Shown one piece after another: positions 8,481 to 17,937 of a DNA stretch of 34,990 nucleotides. The position numbers were made by a program, and so were the translations under genes. Origin of the DNA: Bacteroidota bacterium (lineage in GTDB: Bacteria; Bacteroidota; Bacteroidia; NS11-12g; UBA955); the NCBI GenBank assembly GCA_947451105.1, contig CANFXY010000014.1, positions 1 to 34,990 on the forward strand, read 5' to 3'. Under the pieces are notes generated by a model, which did not search any database, was not told the origin of the DNA, and saw only the letters and a program-made list of their open reading frames with translations. The first letter of the stretch is position 1, and every line of letters begins with the position of its first letter.

Positions 8481-10568
8481 TCAATTTGCAAATATTACCT
8501 TTTTATTGATAACTTGGTCATTCGATCTTATTTTTAAAATATAAATTCCATTACTTATCGATTGGTCTTTGGTATAAGTCACAAGTATATCGCCAGTTTC
8601 GTTGCTGCTTTCCATAATGTTAGCGACTCTTTTTCCTTCGATGTTTTCTAACCAAACCTCAGTTTCGCCTTCAAGATTGGTATATGCAACATTGATTTCG
8701 TTCTCACTTGGGTTTGGATAAATGTTTAAATTTTGAATGTTTTTAACGCCTTCAACTGCGGTATTGTACATGCCAATATTAATCTCATCAATGTATACTG
8801 CATTTCCAGATCCACTTACAACCTCTATCATGAATGAGATGTTGCTGTCGTTTTCATAGCTTGATAAACTAAAGGTAACTTGTTTCCAATGCAATGGAGA
8901 AGACGGTTTGAAGCTTGGCGCATAAGTGGTGGCGTTGTAGGCGATAAAGCTCGCATTTCTGTAAAGGAATTGGTTCCAGTTGTAGTCGCAGCCTTTTGAT
9001 TGGTATAAACGGAGTTCCTCAGATGATGTGGTGTTTTGTCTTAAGTATCCAATCATCATTGAGATTTTTGGATTTTTGCCAATCAATGGTCTAAGGTCAA
9101 CACCGGGAGTCACCAATTGGAAGCGCTGACCGGCAGGCACAGAACTATTAATAGGTGCCACAATGGAATTGTTGCCTCTATAACCTGTGGTGGTGTCGCG
9201 GGTAAATTTAACCGTTCCTTGGTCGAGTATTTTCCACCCCGTGCCAATATTCCAAGTTGCTTTGCCAAAATCTTGGATCATACTTGGTTTGTCAACAGCC
9301 ACTCTAGGTTTTACTTCAATATAATTGTCGATGCTGCTTGAATTGCTTCCGAATGAATTTGTTACATTTAGAGTTACTTTATACATACCAGGCGTTTTGT
9401 ATACAACAACTGGAGTGTCTTTGTTGGTGCTTGTGATATTCGCACCTGTGAAAGTCCATTGTTTACTGGTTACTTGTGCTTTACATGAATTGTCATAGTA
9501 GTATACTGGGTCTCCTGCACAAACTACTCTAGAACTGCTAGAGAAAAATGCAACTGGAGCAACATTTGATTTGTTAACACCAGTGGCTATTAGGTTTGCA
9601 GTGGATACCAAGTTGACCCTAAAGCTGTAGTTGGTTAATACTGCATGCATTCTGCTTTTTTGGTTTAGGCTAAACATACTTTGGCAAGTTCCTGAAGAAT
9701 AGTCCATATAGTTTTCCCACTGGTCAATTAAATCTGGGGCATCTGAATTGCAGGAATTCCCATTGGAAGGGCAGCTTGCATTGGTAAATGTTCCAATAAC
9801 TGGAGGTGTATCGGCGCATAAGTCGCCGTTGCTTGACCCTGTGCCAGCACACGCACCTTCGAATGTATGCAATAAGCCAAGGTAATGACCTATTTCATGG
9901 GTAAGCGTTCTGCCGGCGCCACTAGGTGTTCCTGTGCCGATTGTTCCTACATAATCTGAGCGAACCAATATGCCATCTAGTGCGCTCATGCCTTGAGCTA
10001 CAGCACTTGGTAAATAAGCGTATCCAAGGGTTGTTCCTCCAGAACCACTGTTGTCTTGAATGGTGCTAACCACCCAAATGTTTAAATATTTTTTGTTGTC
10101 CCATCTCGCACCTGGAATAGATTTTACATTATCTCTCGCGTCAAAATGCAAAGGGGAGTATACGCGGTTAATTCCATCTGTGCAATTGCCACTCGGGTCA
10201 ATTTGCGCCAATCTGAATTCTATTTGACAATCAGCCGTAACATTTTTGAAGGCTGCTCTAATTGCTGTTCTATTTGAGTTTGTAAAACTAAAATCCTCGT
10301 TAAGAATTCTAATTTGATCTTCTATCTGTTTTTTAGAAATGTTTTCAGGGCCGTTGGTATGAATAACATGGAATACAACTGGAATGATGTATTTGGTTGC
10401 ACGTTTGTTGTTGCCCACTTGTACCACACTCTCATTGAATGCTTTTTCGGCAGCTTCTATGCTTGGATCTTTTGCTTTTGCAACATTGTGGTAATGGTCC
10501 GTTAAACATTGGCTATAAACACTTAATGTACTTTGGATTAAAACAATTGCAAGGATTAATTTCTTCAT
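8481..10568 (-). CDS. Secreted M43-like metalloprotease with PKD and T9SS sorting domains
   Basis: A 695-aa exported protease. A signal peptide (about 1-19) is followed by a pappalysin-like (M43) catalytic domain with the zinc motif HEIGHYLGLLH at residues 224-234 and a Met-turn ENYMDYSSG near 286. Paired cysteines flank the catalytic domain. A PKD-like domain follows (about 338-420), with the usual WTF and PGMYKVTLNVTN text, then a beta-rich MAM- or jelly-roll-like region (about 430-610). The last 80 residues form a type A T9SS sorting domain (NLNIYPNPSENEINV to the Lys-rich end), so it is expected to cross the outer membrane by type IX secretion. It sits between aroC and topA on the same strand, which looks like operon insertion, not a functional link. 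Confidence 0.9.
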   Translation of the reverse strand: MKKLILAIVLIQSTLSVYSQCLTDHYHNVAKAKDPSIEAAEKAFNESVVQVGNNKRATKYIIPVVFHVIHTNGPENISKKQIEDQIRILNEDFSFTNSNRTAIRAAFKNVTADCQIEFRLAQIDPSGNCTDGINRVYSPLHFDARDNVKSIPGARWDNKKYLNIWVVSTIQDNSGSGGTTLGYAYLPSAVAQGMSALDGILVRSDYVGTIGTGTPSGAGRTLTHEIGHYLGLLHTFEGACAGTGSSNGDLCADTPPVIGTFTNASCPSNGNSCNSDAPDLIDQWENYMDYSSGTCQSMFSLNQKSRMHAVLTNYSFRVNLVSTANLIATGVNKSNVAPVAFFSSSSRVVCAGDPVYYYDNSCKAQVTSKQWTFTGANITSTNKDTPVVVYKTPGMYKVTLNVTNSFGSNSSSIDNYIEVKPRVAVDKPSMIQDFGKATWNIGTGWKILDQGTVKFTRDTTTGYRGNNSIVAPINSSVPAGQRFQLVTPGVDLRPLIGKNPKISMMIGYLRQNTTSSEELRLYQSKGCDYNWNQFLYRNASFIAYNATTYAPSFKPSSPLHWKQVTFSLSSYENDSNISFMIEVVSGSGNAVYIDEINIGMYNTAVEGVKNIQNLNIYPNPSENEINVAYTNLEGETEVWLENIEGKRVANIMESSNETGDILVTYTKDQSISNGIYILKIRSNDQVINKKVIFAN

Positions 10569-10646
10569 TTTCTATTATACGGGGTGTAAATTTTTTCTTC
10601 TATTGTATTGGACTGAAAGTTAATATTTAGTTCTGTCATCATTCAG

Positions 10647-11702
10647 TCATTTTTTGTATTTTAGATTTAGCAATAAATGGTCGCATAGCACCAAGGCTGT
10701 CATCGCCTCAACAATAGGTACAGCGCGCGGTAATACGCAGGGGTCATGGCGGCCTTTTATTTGTAAGGGAACAATTTCTCCATTGGTGTTCATCGCCATT
10801 TGTTCCTTTGCGATGCTTGATACGGGTTTGAATGCGGTGTTAAACAAGATGTCTTTTCCATTGCTTATGCCTGCAGTTATGCCACCGTCGTTGTTCATGG
10901 AACTATTTGGGGCATCGTTGTTTTCACTGCCTTTGTGCCTGCTGCTTTCAAAGCCTGCTCCAAATTCAATGCCTTTCACCGCATTGATGCTGAAAATGGC
11001 TTTTGCTATATCCGCATTTAATTTATCGAACACAGGTTCACCCAAGCCACTCTGACAATTGCTCACTCTGCAGCTTATAATACCACCGAGGCTATCGCCT
11101 TCGCTGGACGTTTGTTTAATGAGTTCTTGTATGTCTTTGGCTGTGTTTGGGTCTGGGCAACGCACGGGATTGTGTTCTGCGTGCAACCAATCCATTTCAA
11201 AAACATTTTGAACGGAAAGTGAAGCCACAGACGAAACCACCGCTTGGATGGTGATACCAGAATTGTGCAATAAATAGGATTTGAAAATTGCACCAGCGGC
11301 TACCCAAGCAGCCGTAATACGGGCACTGCTTCGTCCGCCACCTAGGTAATCTCTATGTCCATATTTTTCATCGTACACTTGGTCTGCATGCCCAGGTCTA
11401 TAAACATCTTTAAGGTGTTCGTAGTCTTTTGAAATTTGAGATTCGTTGGGTATTTGAATGCAGATCGGTGCACCTGTACTTAGTCCATTAAAAACGCCAG
11501 AAACGATGGTGAATTTATCCCCTTCATTTCTGGCGCTGGTAATATCGGATTGGCCGGGCCTTCTTCTGTTAAGTTCTGATTGAATGTAGTCTAAGTCTAT
11601 TGGAAAAGCTGCAGGAAGACCATCAATAACGACACCTACCATGTTGCCATGTGATTCGCCAAAGGAGGTAATGTTTAAGCTATGACCAATGCGGTTGGAC
11701 AT
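10647..11702 (-). CDS. aroC: Chorismate synthase
   Basis: Converts 5-enolpyruvylshikimate-3-phosphate to chorismate using reduced FMN, the last step of the shikimate pathway. Signatures present are ITSFGESHGNMVGVVIDG at the N-terminus (about residues 11-28), RRPGQSDITSARNEGDKF near 47, YGHRDYLGGGRSSARITAAW near 114-133 and the C-terminal KGRHDPCVLPRAVPIVEAM. The 351-aa length is normal (361 in E. coli). It begins 25 bases after rny and is followed after 78 bases by the secreted protease. Confidence 0.97.
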   Translation of the reverse strand: MSNRIGHSLNITSFGESHGNMVGVVIDGLPAAFPIDLDYIQSELNRRRPGQSDITSARNEGDKFTIVSGVFNGLSTGAPICIQIPNESQISKDYEHLKDVYRPGHADQVYDEKYGHRDYLGGGRSSARITAAWVAAGAIFKSYLLHNSGITIQAVVSSVASLSVQNVFEMDWLHAEHNPVRCPDPNTAKDIQELIKQTSSEGDSLGGIISCRVSNCQSGLGEPVFDKLNADIAKAIFSINAVKGIEFGAGFESSRHKGSENNDAPNSSMNNDGGITAGISNGKDILFNTAFKPVSSIAKEQMAMNTNGEIVPLQIKGRHDPCVLPRAVPIVEAMTALVLCDHLLLNLKYKK

Positions 11703-11727
11703 TAATTTTCAGAATTCGAAGAACAAG

Positions 11728-13269
11728 TTATTTAGCAAAGTTTACTGCTCTCTTTTCACGGATAACAGTAATTTTAATTTGACCTGGGTAGATCATTTCT
11801 TTCATGATTTTTTGAGAGATCTCAAAACTTAGGTTATCTACTTCAAGGTCGGTCGCTCTTTCGCTATCTACCATCACACGAAGTTCTCTACCTGCCTGAA
11901 TAGCGAAAGCTTTGTCAACGCCTTTGAAACTCATTGCCAGTGCTTCTAAGTCTTTCAAACGTTTGATGTAGTTTTCAGTATCTTCTCTTCTTGCACCTGG
12001 GCGTGAACCGCTGATGGCGTCACATGCTTGAACAATTGGAGACAACATTGAAGTCATCTCAATCTCGTCGTGGTGGGCACCAATAGCGTTTACAACCTCA
12101 GGGTGTTCGCCGTATTTCTCAGCCCATTTCATACCCAACAATGCGTGTGGAGTTTCTGCATCATCCTCAGGTACTTTTCCAATATCGTGTAGAAGTCCTG
12201 CACGTTTTGCCAATTTAGCATTCAATCCTAATTCCGTTGCCATGGTGGCACAAAGATTAGCAACCTCACGGCTGTGCTTTAACAAGTTTTGTCCGTAAGA
12301 TGAACGGTAACGCATTCTACCAACGATGCGGATTAATTCAGGATGCAAACCAGTAATACCTAAATCAACAACGGTGCGTTGTCCAATTTCGATAATTTCT
12401 TGCTCAATATCTTTTCTGGTTTTTTCAACAATTTCTTCAATACGGGCAGGGTGGATACGGCCATCGGCAACCAATTTGTGCAATGACAAACGGGCGATTT
12501 CTCTTCTTACTGGATCAAATCCAGAAAGAACAATTGCTTCAGGGGTGTCATCAACGATGATTTCAATTCCAGTCGCTGCTTCTAAAGCACGGATGTTACG
12601 GCCTTCGCGACCAATGATACGGCCTTTGATGTCGTCGTTTTCTAAGTTAAATACCGTAACCGTGTTTTCAATTGCTGTTTCAGCAGCTGTTCTTTGGATG
12701 GTTTGAAGAACAATGCGTTTTGCTTCTTTGGTTGCATTTAACTTTGCTTCTTCAACAATGATTTTGCTTTGTGTGATTGCTTCGGTATGGGCATCTGCTT
12801 TAACCGCTTCAATCATTTGTGCCTTCGCCTCGTCAACGGTTAAATTGGAAACCTTCTCCAACATTTTAATTTGTTGTTGACGGCTTTGCTCAACTTCGTT
12901 TTCTTTTCTAGCAAGCGCACTTTGCTGCGTTGCTATTTGGCTTTTGAATTTTTCTAATTCGTCTTCTTTAGACTTGTAGGTTTTGATTTTGTCGTCTAAA
13001 GATTGTTCTTTTTGTTTGATTCTGTTTTCTGAAATTTGGATTTCAGAATTGCGTTTTTGAACTTCTTTTTCGTGTTCTGTTTTTAGCGATAAGAAACGTT
13101 CTTTAGATTCAAGCATCTTGCTTTGTTTAACAGCTTCTGCTTTTGATTTTGCTTCTTCAAGATACAGGTTGGCTTGCGCTTGCAACTGTTTCTTGATAAT
13201 TGGCATGCCGGCGAAATATCCAACGGCAAGTCCAAGAAGCCCAATGATGATGTACAATAATATGCTCAT
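11728..13269 (-). CDS. rny: Ribonuclease Y
   Basis: A membrane-anchored endoribonuclease that starts mRNA decay. The layout is complete: an N-terminal transmembrane helix (about residues 2-22, [14 protein letters not shown]), a long Lys/Glu-rich coiled coil (about 25-190), a KH RNA-binding domain containing [15 protein letters not shown] (near 215-230), and an HD metal domain with [11 protein letters not shown] and [12 protein letters not shown] (near 332-370). The 513-aa length matches the family. It is 58 bases downstream of zapA, an arrangement common in Bacteroidota, and 25 bases upstream of aroC. Confidence 0.96.
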   Translation of the reverse strand: MSILLYIIIGLLGLAVGYFAGMPIIKKQLQAQANLYLEEAKSKAEAVKQSKMLESKERFLSLKTEHEKEVQKRNSEIQISENRIKQKEQSLDDKIKTYKSKEDELEKFKSQIATQQSALARKENEVEQSRQQQIKMLEKVSNLTVDEAKAQMIEAVKADAHTEAITQSKIIVEEAKLNATKEAKRIVLQTIQRTAAETAIENTVTVFNLENDDIKGRIIGREGRNIRALEAATGIEIIVDDTPEAIVLSGFDPVRREIARLSLHKLVADGRIHPARIEEIVEKTRKDIEQEIIEIGQRTVVDLGITGLHPELIRIVGRMRYRSSYGQNLLKHSREVANLCATMATELGLNAKLAKRAGLLHDIGKVPEDDAETPHALLGMKWAEKYGEHPEVVNAIGAHHDEIEMTSMLSPIVQACDAISGSRPGARREDTENYIKRLKDLEALAMSFKGVDKAFAIQAGRELRVMVDSERATDLEVDNLSFEISQKIMKEMIYPGQIKITVIREKRAVNFAK

Positions 13270-13327
13270 TTAATTTATAAGGGTTTAAATGAACAAGCCA
13301 GTGATAAATTATCTTTTCAACGCGCGT

Positions 13328-13630
13328 TTATGGTTTTAGAATATTCTCAATCTCTGCAATTTGACTTTCAATAGGGGAGTAGTCAATGCTTTGTTCTTTG
13401 TATTGAGTGTTCTCGTTTGATTTGTTCAAAGCATCAACTGCAAACTCTAATGCGGCCATTGCTAGACCGTCAATTTTGTCTTTTACAGAAAAATTACTAT
13501 TGAAAAATCCCATCTTTTCGTTCAGAAGCTTTGCTGCTTTTCTGACATATTCTTCTTCCTTGGCTTGTATCTTCAAGGGGTATATCCTGTCACCAATATT
13601 GACCTTTATTGAGATATCTTGACTAGCCAT
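13328..13630 (-). CDS. zapA: Cell division protein ZapA
   Basis: A 100-aa ZapA-type protein that in known systems cross-links FtsZ filaments at the division site. The N-terminal globular part is IKVNIGDRIYPLKIQAKEEEYVRKAAKLLNEKM (residues 7-41), followed by the helical KDKIDGLAMAALEFAVDAL segment (about 50-67) and a C-terminal coiled-coil-like region. Position directly before rny on the same strand supports the call. No gene lies in the 156 bp upstream, which hold only a short hairpin. Confidence 0.85.
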   Translation of the reverse strand: MASQDISIKVNIGDRIYPLKIQAKEEEYVRKAAKLLNEKMGFFNSNFSVKDKIDGLAMAALEFAVDALNKSNENTQYKEQSIDYSPIESQIAEIENILKP

Positions 13631-13786
13631 TTGTTTTACTTGCGTTTAAAGCGAATTCTTATTTTGCTTATTCAAATGCAATTTTAAGGATTTTTTTTCA
13701 TATTAACACCATGCCGAATAAAAGAATACCTACGGTTTATGCTTAGGTAAAGTCGCTTAATTGACTTTGTTTCAGAACAAAAACGA

Positions 13787-14401
13787 TTACAAGATTGGGG
13801 TCGGGCCCTCACGCAAAATTTCAGGTTCTTCTCCTGTGCAATCGATGATGGCAGATCCGATCAAACCACCCTCTCCGGCGTCAATGGTCCAAGCCACTTG
13901 GTGGCCATATTGATGCGCAATGTCTTCTATTTTGTTTAAGATGATGTCTGGCGAATCGGGATGGTGAACTGAGGCCACAACCAAGGGCTCTCCACACAAT
14001 TCAACCAAAGACATGGCTATTTTTGAATTAGGCACCCTGATACCTAAAGATTTCCTGTTGCTTAAAAAAAGTTTGGGCACCTTGTTGTTTGCCCTTAAAA
14101 TAAAGGTAAAAGGACCGGGCAAATTTCGGTTCATGAGCTTGTAGGTGCTTTTGCTAAATTGCAGGGTGTAGTCGCTGATATGCTTCAGGTCAGAGCAGAT
14201 GATGGATAGGTTCGCTTTTTCTGGTTTTTTGCCCACCAGTTTGCAAATCTTTTCTATGCCCGATTTGTTGGAGAGTGTGCATACAAACCCATACAATGTA
14301 TCCGTTGGGCAAATGGCTATGTCGCCCGCCAATAAATCGTTTGCAACCAACTTCAGTTTGCGGTCGTCTGGATTTTGTTCTCTGATTTCTAGGCTTGACA
14401 T
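13787..14401 (-). CDS. YrdC/Sua5-family protein, closest by eye to YciO; possible threonylcarbamoyl-AMP synthase
   Basis: A 204-aa single-domain YrdC-fold protein. TsaC/Sua5 members make threonylcarbamoyl-AMP for the tRNA modification t6A. The nucleotide and substrate pocket is represented by CPTDTLYGFVCTLSN (about residues 32-46), KKPEKANLSIICSDL (59-73), PGPFTFILRAN (94-104) and LGIRVPNSKIAMSL (118-131). The wording IICSDLKHISDYTLQFSK and the ending EPEILREGPTPIL resembles E. coli YciO more than TsaC. It could be the organism's t6A enzyme or a YciO paralogue; the window cannot decide. It follows the DUF3078 gene by 27 bases and is probably cotranscribed with it. Confidence 0.85.
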   Translation of the reverse strand: MSSLEIREQNPDDRKLKLVANDLLAGDIAICPTDTLYGFVCTLSNKSGIEKICKLVGKKPEKANLSIICSDLKHISDYTLQFSKSTYKLMNRNLPGPFTFILRANNKVPKLFLSNRKSLGIRVPNSKIAMSLVELCGEPLVVASVHHPDSPDIILNKIEDIAHQYGHQVAWTIDAGEGGLIGSAIIDCTGEEPEILREGPTPIL

Positions 14402-14428
14402 GGCAGATTCATTACAGACTACAAGGTG

Positions 14429-15487
14429 CTATAACTTATCTCCAAATTTAGCTGAAAAGCCAACACCAAAAAAGTTTTTTAATTGCCAATTTCTTTGAGT
14501 GCCTTCTAGATTGCTGTTGGTATCTACATCGTAATCCCATATCACTTGGTTGATGATAACCACAGAAATGTATTTATTCACTTTCATGTTCAAGGTGTTT
14601 TGCCAGTTTAAGTCAATTTGCTCAAAGGCGCCGCCACTAGGAAGGCTTTTGTAGTTCTTAAACAATTCCAATCGCGATTGGTAATTGATGTTTTTTGCCA
14701 CATCTTTATTGAATGTAAAGTTGATATAAACCCCGAGTTCTGTGCGCAGTTTTTGACCATCACTTAGTTTCTTTGGTGCATTTCCCAAATAAGCGCCAGT
14801 GGTGTCGTATTTAGCCGCCTCTACGCCATACAAACCAAGGTCTGCCAAGCGTTGCTCCCTCACCAAGGTGTATTTTGCGGTAACAGGAGAGAGGTAAATT
14901 GATAAATGCTTTTTAGGTTTGTAATCGATACCCAAAGAAAAGTAGCCAAAGCCTTGAGCTAAGAAATTTGAAACATGGTTGTCGCGTCTCAATATATCAG
15001 TGGCTGCCCAGCCGGGAAACATTTGGGTATTCAAACTTAAAAGGACTGAATAATTGGTCTTGTCGTTTATTTTCCTACCGTATTTTGAAAGGAAGACCAA
15101 TTTGTCTTCGTTTTTTACAAATGGGTTCGTTATACTTTTATTCGGGTCGCTTGGGTCGCTAATTTTACCCTCGCCATTTCTAATCACACCATAAGCAAGA
15201 TCTAAATAGTTTTCCCATATCCCTTTTCCGTTGCGGCTTCTGTTGATGGCGAACAAACTGGAGTTGGCAATAATGGCCATGTTGTTGGTTCCGCCCTGCG
15301 ACCAATTAGAGAATGTGGTACTGGATAGGTTGGTGCTAAAGAATCCACCTTTAACCCAGCCGGTATCCTTGATTTCTTTGATTACATTGCCTTCTGATGC
15401 TTTTTTCTTTACATCTTCGTCGGATGGTTGGGCAAATGCTGGAATCGCAAACGCAGCTATGGCGCACAATAAAAGTGTTTTTCTCAT
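14429..15487 (-). CDS. DUF3078 family outer-membrane-associated protein
   Basis: A 352-aa exported protein starting at the ATG at 15487 (the track's GTG at 15538 lies inside a hairpin). The signal peptide MRKTLLLCAIAAFAIPAFAQ is clear. The mature protein has the DUF3078 signature of alternating aromatic strands, with text such as WVKGGFFSTNLSSTTFSNWS and GGTNNMAIIANSSLFAINR near the start and repeated beta strands ending in an aromatic-rich terminus (NFFGVGFSAKFGDKL). That pattern suggests an outer-membrane beta barrel. Its specific role is unknown. A terminator-like hairpin sits 26 bases before the start codon. Confidence 0.85.
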   Translation of the reverse strand: MRKTLLLCAIAAFAIPAFAQPSDEDVKKKASEGNVIKEIKDTGWVKGGFFSTNLSSTTFSNWSQGGTNNMAIIANSSLFAINRSRNGKGIWENYLDLAYGVIRNGEGKISDPSDPNKSITNPFVKNEDKLVFLSKYGRKINDKTNYSVLLSLNTQMFPGWAATDILRRDNHVSNFLAQGFGYFSLGIDYKPKKHLSIYLSPVTAKYTLVREQRLADLGLYGVEAAKYDTTGAYLGNAPKKLSDGQKLRTELGVYINFTFNKDVAKNINYQSRLELFKNYKSLPSGGAFEQIDLNWQNTLNMKVNKYISVVIINQVIWDYDVDTNSNLEGTQRNWQLKNFFGVGFSAKFGDKL

Positions 15488-15513
15488 TTTGTTAAAAATT
15501 TTTAAATAAAAAA

Positions 15514-15540
15514 AAGTGCCAAGCGTAAATCTTGGCACTT
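15514..15540 (-). terminator. Rho-independent terminator after mscL
   Basis: A perfect 10-bp stem (AAGTGCCAAG / CTTGGCACTT) with a 7-base loop is followed, read on the minus strand, by a T-rich tract. It begins 16 bases after the mscL stop and ends 26 bases before the DUF3078 start codon. Confidence 0.88.
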
Positions 15541-15556
15541 AAATACGTTAAGGTTT

Positions 15557-15844
15557 TTAGATTTTTTCTTTGGCTTTGTTCATTATTTTCACAATGCTAA
15601 ACAACACCAAAGCAATCAGCAAGAAGTTGATGCCTGATGCAAGCAATTTTCCATAGGTAAATGGCCCTGCTTTTAAATCTTCAATTTTGTTGAAACCACC
15701 AACTAAAGCGATAACTGGCATGATCATGTCGTTTACCAACGAATCGACAATTTTTTGGAAAGCACCACCTAAAATAACCGCAACGGCTAGGTCGATAACA
15801 TTTCCTTTGTTAATAAATTCTTTAAATTCTGATATGAATCCCAT
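15557..15844 (-). CDS. mscL: Large-conductance mechanosensitive channel MscL, short form
   Basis: A membrane channel that opens under high membrane tension to protect against hypo-osmotic shock. The N-terminus MGFISEFKEFINKGNVIDLAVAVILGGAF (S1 helix and TM1, glycine/alanine-rich pore face) is highly typical. TM2 is at about residues 68-88 (GINFLLIALVLFSIVKIM). At 95 aa it is much shorter than E. coli MscL (136): the periplasmic loop is reduced and it ends just after TM2, so the C-terminal helical bundle is essentially absent. A weak -7-like element (TAGTTTCG, minus strand, 15864-15871) lies 20 bases upstream. Confidence 0.95.
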   Translation of the reverse strand: MGFISEFKEFINKGNVIDLAVAVILGGAFQKIVDSLVNDMIMPVIALVGGFNKIEDLKAGPFTYGKLLASGINFLLIALVLFSIVKIMNKAKEKI

Positions 15845-15920
15845 AGTGAGCTTGTTAATGTTTCGAAACTAAAGGAAATTCAAGAATAATAAAATTTATT
15901 TCGCAAAATTAATTAATACA

Positions 15921-15943
15921 AAAGGGGGCACTAGGCCCCCTTT
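15921..15943 (-). terminator. Terminator after sucC
   Basis: A GC-rich hairpin, stem AAAGGGGGC / GCCCCCTTT with a 5-base loop, lies 27 bases after the sucC stop. On the minus strand it is followed by TTTTGTATTAATT, a weak T-tract. Confidence 0.75.
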
Positions 15944-15969
15944 CTAAGTAGCTATTAGCTAGTTCTTTA

Positions 15970-17181
15970 TTATCTCAAAACTTCCTTAACAAGTTCTGCG
16001 GCTTCTTTTAATAAGATAGCAGATTTAACTTGTAGGCCACTTTCGTCGATTAGTTTTTTAGCTTCAACAGCGTTTGTACCTTGAAGACGAACAATAATTG
16101 GAACATGTATGTTTCCCATTTTGTTGTAAGCATCAACAACACCTTGAGCAACCCTGTCGCATCTTACGATACCACCAAAGATGTTAATCAAGATTGCTTT
16201 AACGTTAGGATCACTTAAAATGATTTTGAAACCAGCTTCAACTGTTTCAGCGTTCGCAGTACCTCCAACATCCAAGAAGTTAGCAGGCTCGCCACCACTT
16301 AATTTGATGATGTCCATGGTAGCCATAGCCAAACCAGCACCATTCACCATGCAACCAACGTTACCGTCAAGCTTTACATAGTTAAGATTGAATTTTTTAG
16401 CTTCTACCTCAGTTGGATCTTCTTCTTCTACGTCTCTTAAAGCTTCGTAGTCTTTGTGACGGTATAAAGCGTTTTCATCTAAGTCAACTTTAGCATCAAC
16501 TGCGATAATTCTATCGTCAGATGTTTTTAATACAGGGTTGATTTCGAACATTGCGCTATCGGTTTCTTCGTATGCTTTGTATAAAGCAGTAACGAATTTT
16601 TCCATTTCTTTTTCAGCTTTGCCGGTTAAGCCTAAGTTGAAAGCGATTTTTCTAGCTTGAAAACCTTGGAATCCAATTTTTGGATCAATCCATTCTCTTT
16701 GTAATTTTTCAGGCGTGTGTTCAGCAACTTCTTCGATGTCCATTCCACCTTCTGTGGTGTAGATGATAACATTTTGACCTTTTGCTCTGTCAAGCAATAC
16801 GCTCATGTAATATTCTTTAGGTTCGCTTTCACCTGGGTAGAAAACGTCTTGTGCAACCAATACACGGTTTACTTTTTTGCCTTTTGGGCCTGTTTGTATG
16901 GTAACCAAAGTGTTTCCTAAAAGATTTTTAGCAATGTTGCTCACATCGTCTAGGTTTTTGGCAATAGCAACACCGCGTTGCTCGCTGCCTTCAATCTTAC
17001 CTTTACCTCTACCACCTGCGTGGATTTGGGCTTTAAGTACTACCCAGCTGCTGCCGGTTTGTGCCTGAATGTCTTTGGCTGCTTGAACAGCACCTTCTGG
17101 CGTGTCAGCTACGATGCCTTCTTGAATGGCTACGCCATAAGATTTTAAGATTTGTTTGGCTTGGAATTCGTGAATATTCAT
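15970..17181 (-). CDS. sucC: Succinyl-CoA synthetase beta subunit (ADP-forming type)
   Basis: The beta subunit of succinyl-CoA ligase, which links succinyl-CoA cleavage to nucleoside triphosphate formation in the TCA cycle. The ATP-grasp N-terminus [17 protein letters not shown], the glycine-rich HAGGRGKGK (about residues 53-61), the EINPV segment near 216 and the CoA-ligase half with [18 protein letters not shown] and FLDVGGTAN are all present. At 403 aa it is slightly longer than the 388-aa E. coli protein. The alpha subunit (sucD) is not adjacent: mscL follows and a divergent ABC ATPase precedes. A -7-like element (TATTTTCG on the minus strand, 17218-17225) lies about 37 bases upstream. 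Confidence 0.96.
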   Translation of the reverse strand: MNIHEFQAKQILKSYGVAIQEGIVADTPEGAVQAAKDIQAQTGSSWVVLKAQIHAGGRGKGKIEGSEQRGVAIAKNLDDVSNIAKNLLGNTLVTIQTGPKGKKVNRVLVAQDVFYPGESEPKEYYMSVLLDRAKGQNVIIYTTEGGMDIEEVAEHTPEKLQREWIDPKIGFQGFQARKIAFNLGLTGKAEKEMEKFVTALYKAYEETDSAMFEINPVLKTSDDRIIAVDAKVDLDENALYRHKDYEALRDVEEEDPTEVEAKKFNLNYVKLDGNVGCMVNGAGLAMATMDIIKLSGGEPANFLDVGGTANAETVEAGFKIILSDPNVKAILINIFGGIVRCDRVAQGVVDAYNKMGNIHVPIIVRLQGTNAVEAKKLIDESGLQVKSAILLKEAAELVKEVLR

Positions 17182-17240
17182 TTAATGACTATATTTATCT
17201 GGGTTAAAAAACGTGGGCGAAAATACAAAAAAATATTGTT

Positions 17241-17270
17241 TTGTTTTGAATAAAATAAAATCCATTTTCG
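17241..17270 (+). promoter_or_regulatory. Putative promoter of the LolD-like gene
   Basis: A TTG at 17241-17243 is followed after exactly 19 bases by CATTTTCG, a two-mismatch form of TAnnTTTG. The ATG at 17278 is 8 bases downstream. Confidence 0.45.
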
Positions 17271-17277
17271 CAATACG

Positions 17278-17937
17278 ATGATTACAGCCACTGAAATTGT
17301 GAAATACTATGGAGAATTGCAGGTTCTTAAAGGCATAAATCTCGAGATTAAAGACAGCGAGATTGTTTCTATTGTTGGAGATTCCGGTGCCGGGAAAACC
17401 ACCCTTTTGCAAATTCTTGGGACCTTAGACTCATCTACCAAAGGTAAAATTCTTTACGATGGGGTGGACGTTCAAGCGCTAAAATCGAAAGCACTAGCAG
17501 ATTTCAGAAATGCCAATATTGGTTTTATCTTCCAATTTCACCAACTTCTTCCTGAGTTTACTTGCCTAGAAAATGTATGCATGCCTGCTTTTATTGCCGG
17601 AAAAGACAAAAAGAGCAGTGAAATAAGGGCCAAAGAGTTGTTGGATTATTTGGGTTTGTCCCACCGATACAACCATAAACCGAGCGAACTTTCTGGTGGT
17701 GAGCAACAACGCTGCGCAGTTGCCAGGGCATTAATGAACAAGCCTAAAGTTGTTTTTGCTGATGAGCCCAGTGGAAACTTAGACAGCCGCAATGCCAATG
17801 AATTGCACCAGTTGTTTTTAAATTTGAGAAAAGACTTTGGCTACAGCTTTGTAATCGTTACGCACAATGAAGACTTTGCCAATATGGCCGACCGAAAATT
17901 GGTGATGCGCGATGGACTGATTATCGAGGGTGCTTAA
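17278..17937 (+). CDS. ABC transporter ATP-binding protein, LolD/MacB/FtsE type
   Basis: A complete 219-aa ABC ATPase. Walker A is [11 protein letters not shown] (about residues 34-44), the Q-loop region is [16 protein letters not shown], the signature is LSGGEQQR (near 139), Walker B is [12 protein letters not shown] (near 159) and the H-loop is VTHNED (near 197). The [11 protein letters not shown] segment and overall size place it with LolD (lipoprotein release) and its MacB/FtsE relatives. No permease gene is adjacent, so its membrane partner must be encoded elsewhere; LolD is the likeliest role, by similarity. It is convergent with, and shares the TTAA stop of, the next gene. Confidence 0.88.
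   Translation: MITATEIVKYYGELQVLKGINLEIKDSEIVSIVGDSGAGKTTLLQILGTLDSSTKGKILYDGVDVQALKSKALADFRNANIGFIFQFHQLLPEFTCLENVCMPAFIAGKDKKSSEIRAKELLDYLGLSHRYNHKPSELSGGEQQRCAVARALMNKPKVVFADEPSGNLDSRNANELHQLFLNLRKDFGYSFVIVTHNEDFANMADRKLVMRDGLIIEGA

Noticed and set aside
10569-10646. ACTGAA / TTCAGT inverted repeat between aroC and the protease
   Set aside because: Six base pairs separated by about 30 bases, and the T-run is on the wrong strand for aroC termination.
13749-13768. AAAGTC / GACTTT hairpin before zapA
   Set aside because: Only 6 bp and no T-run in either direction; too weak for a terminator call.
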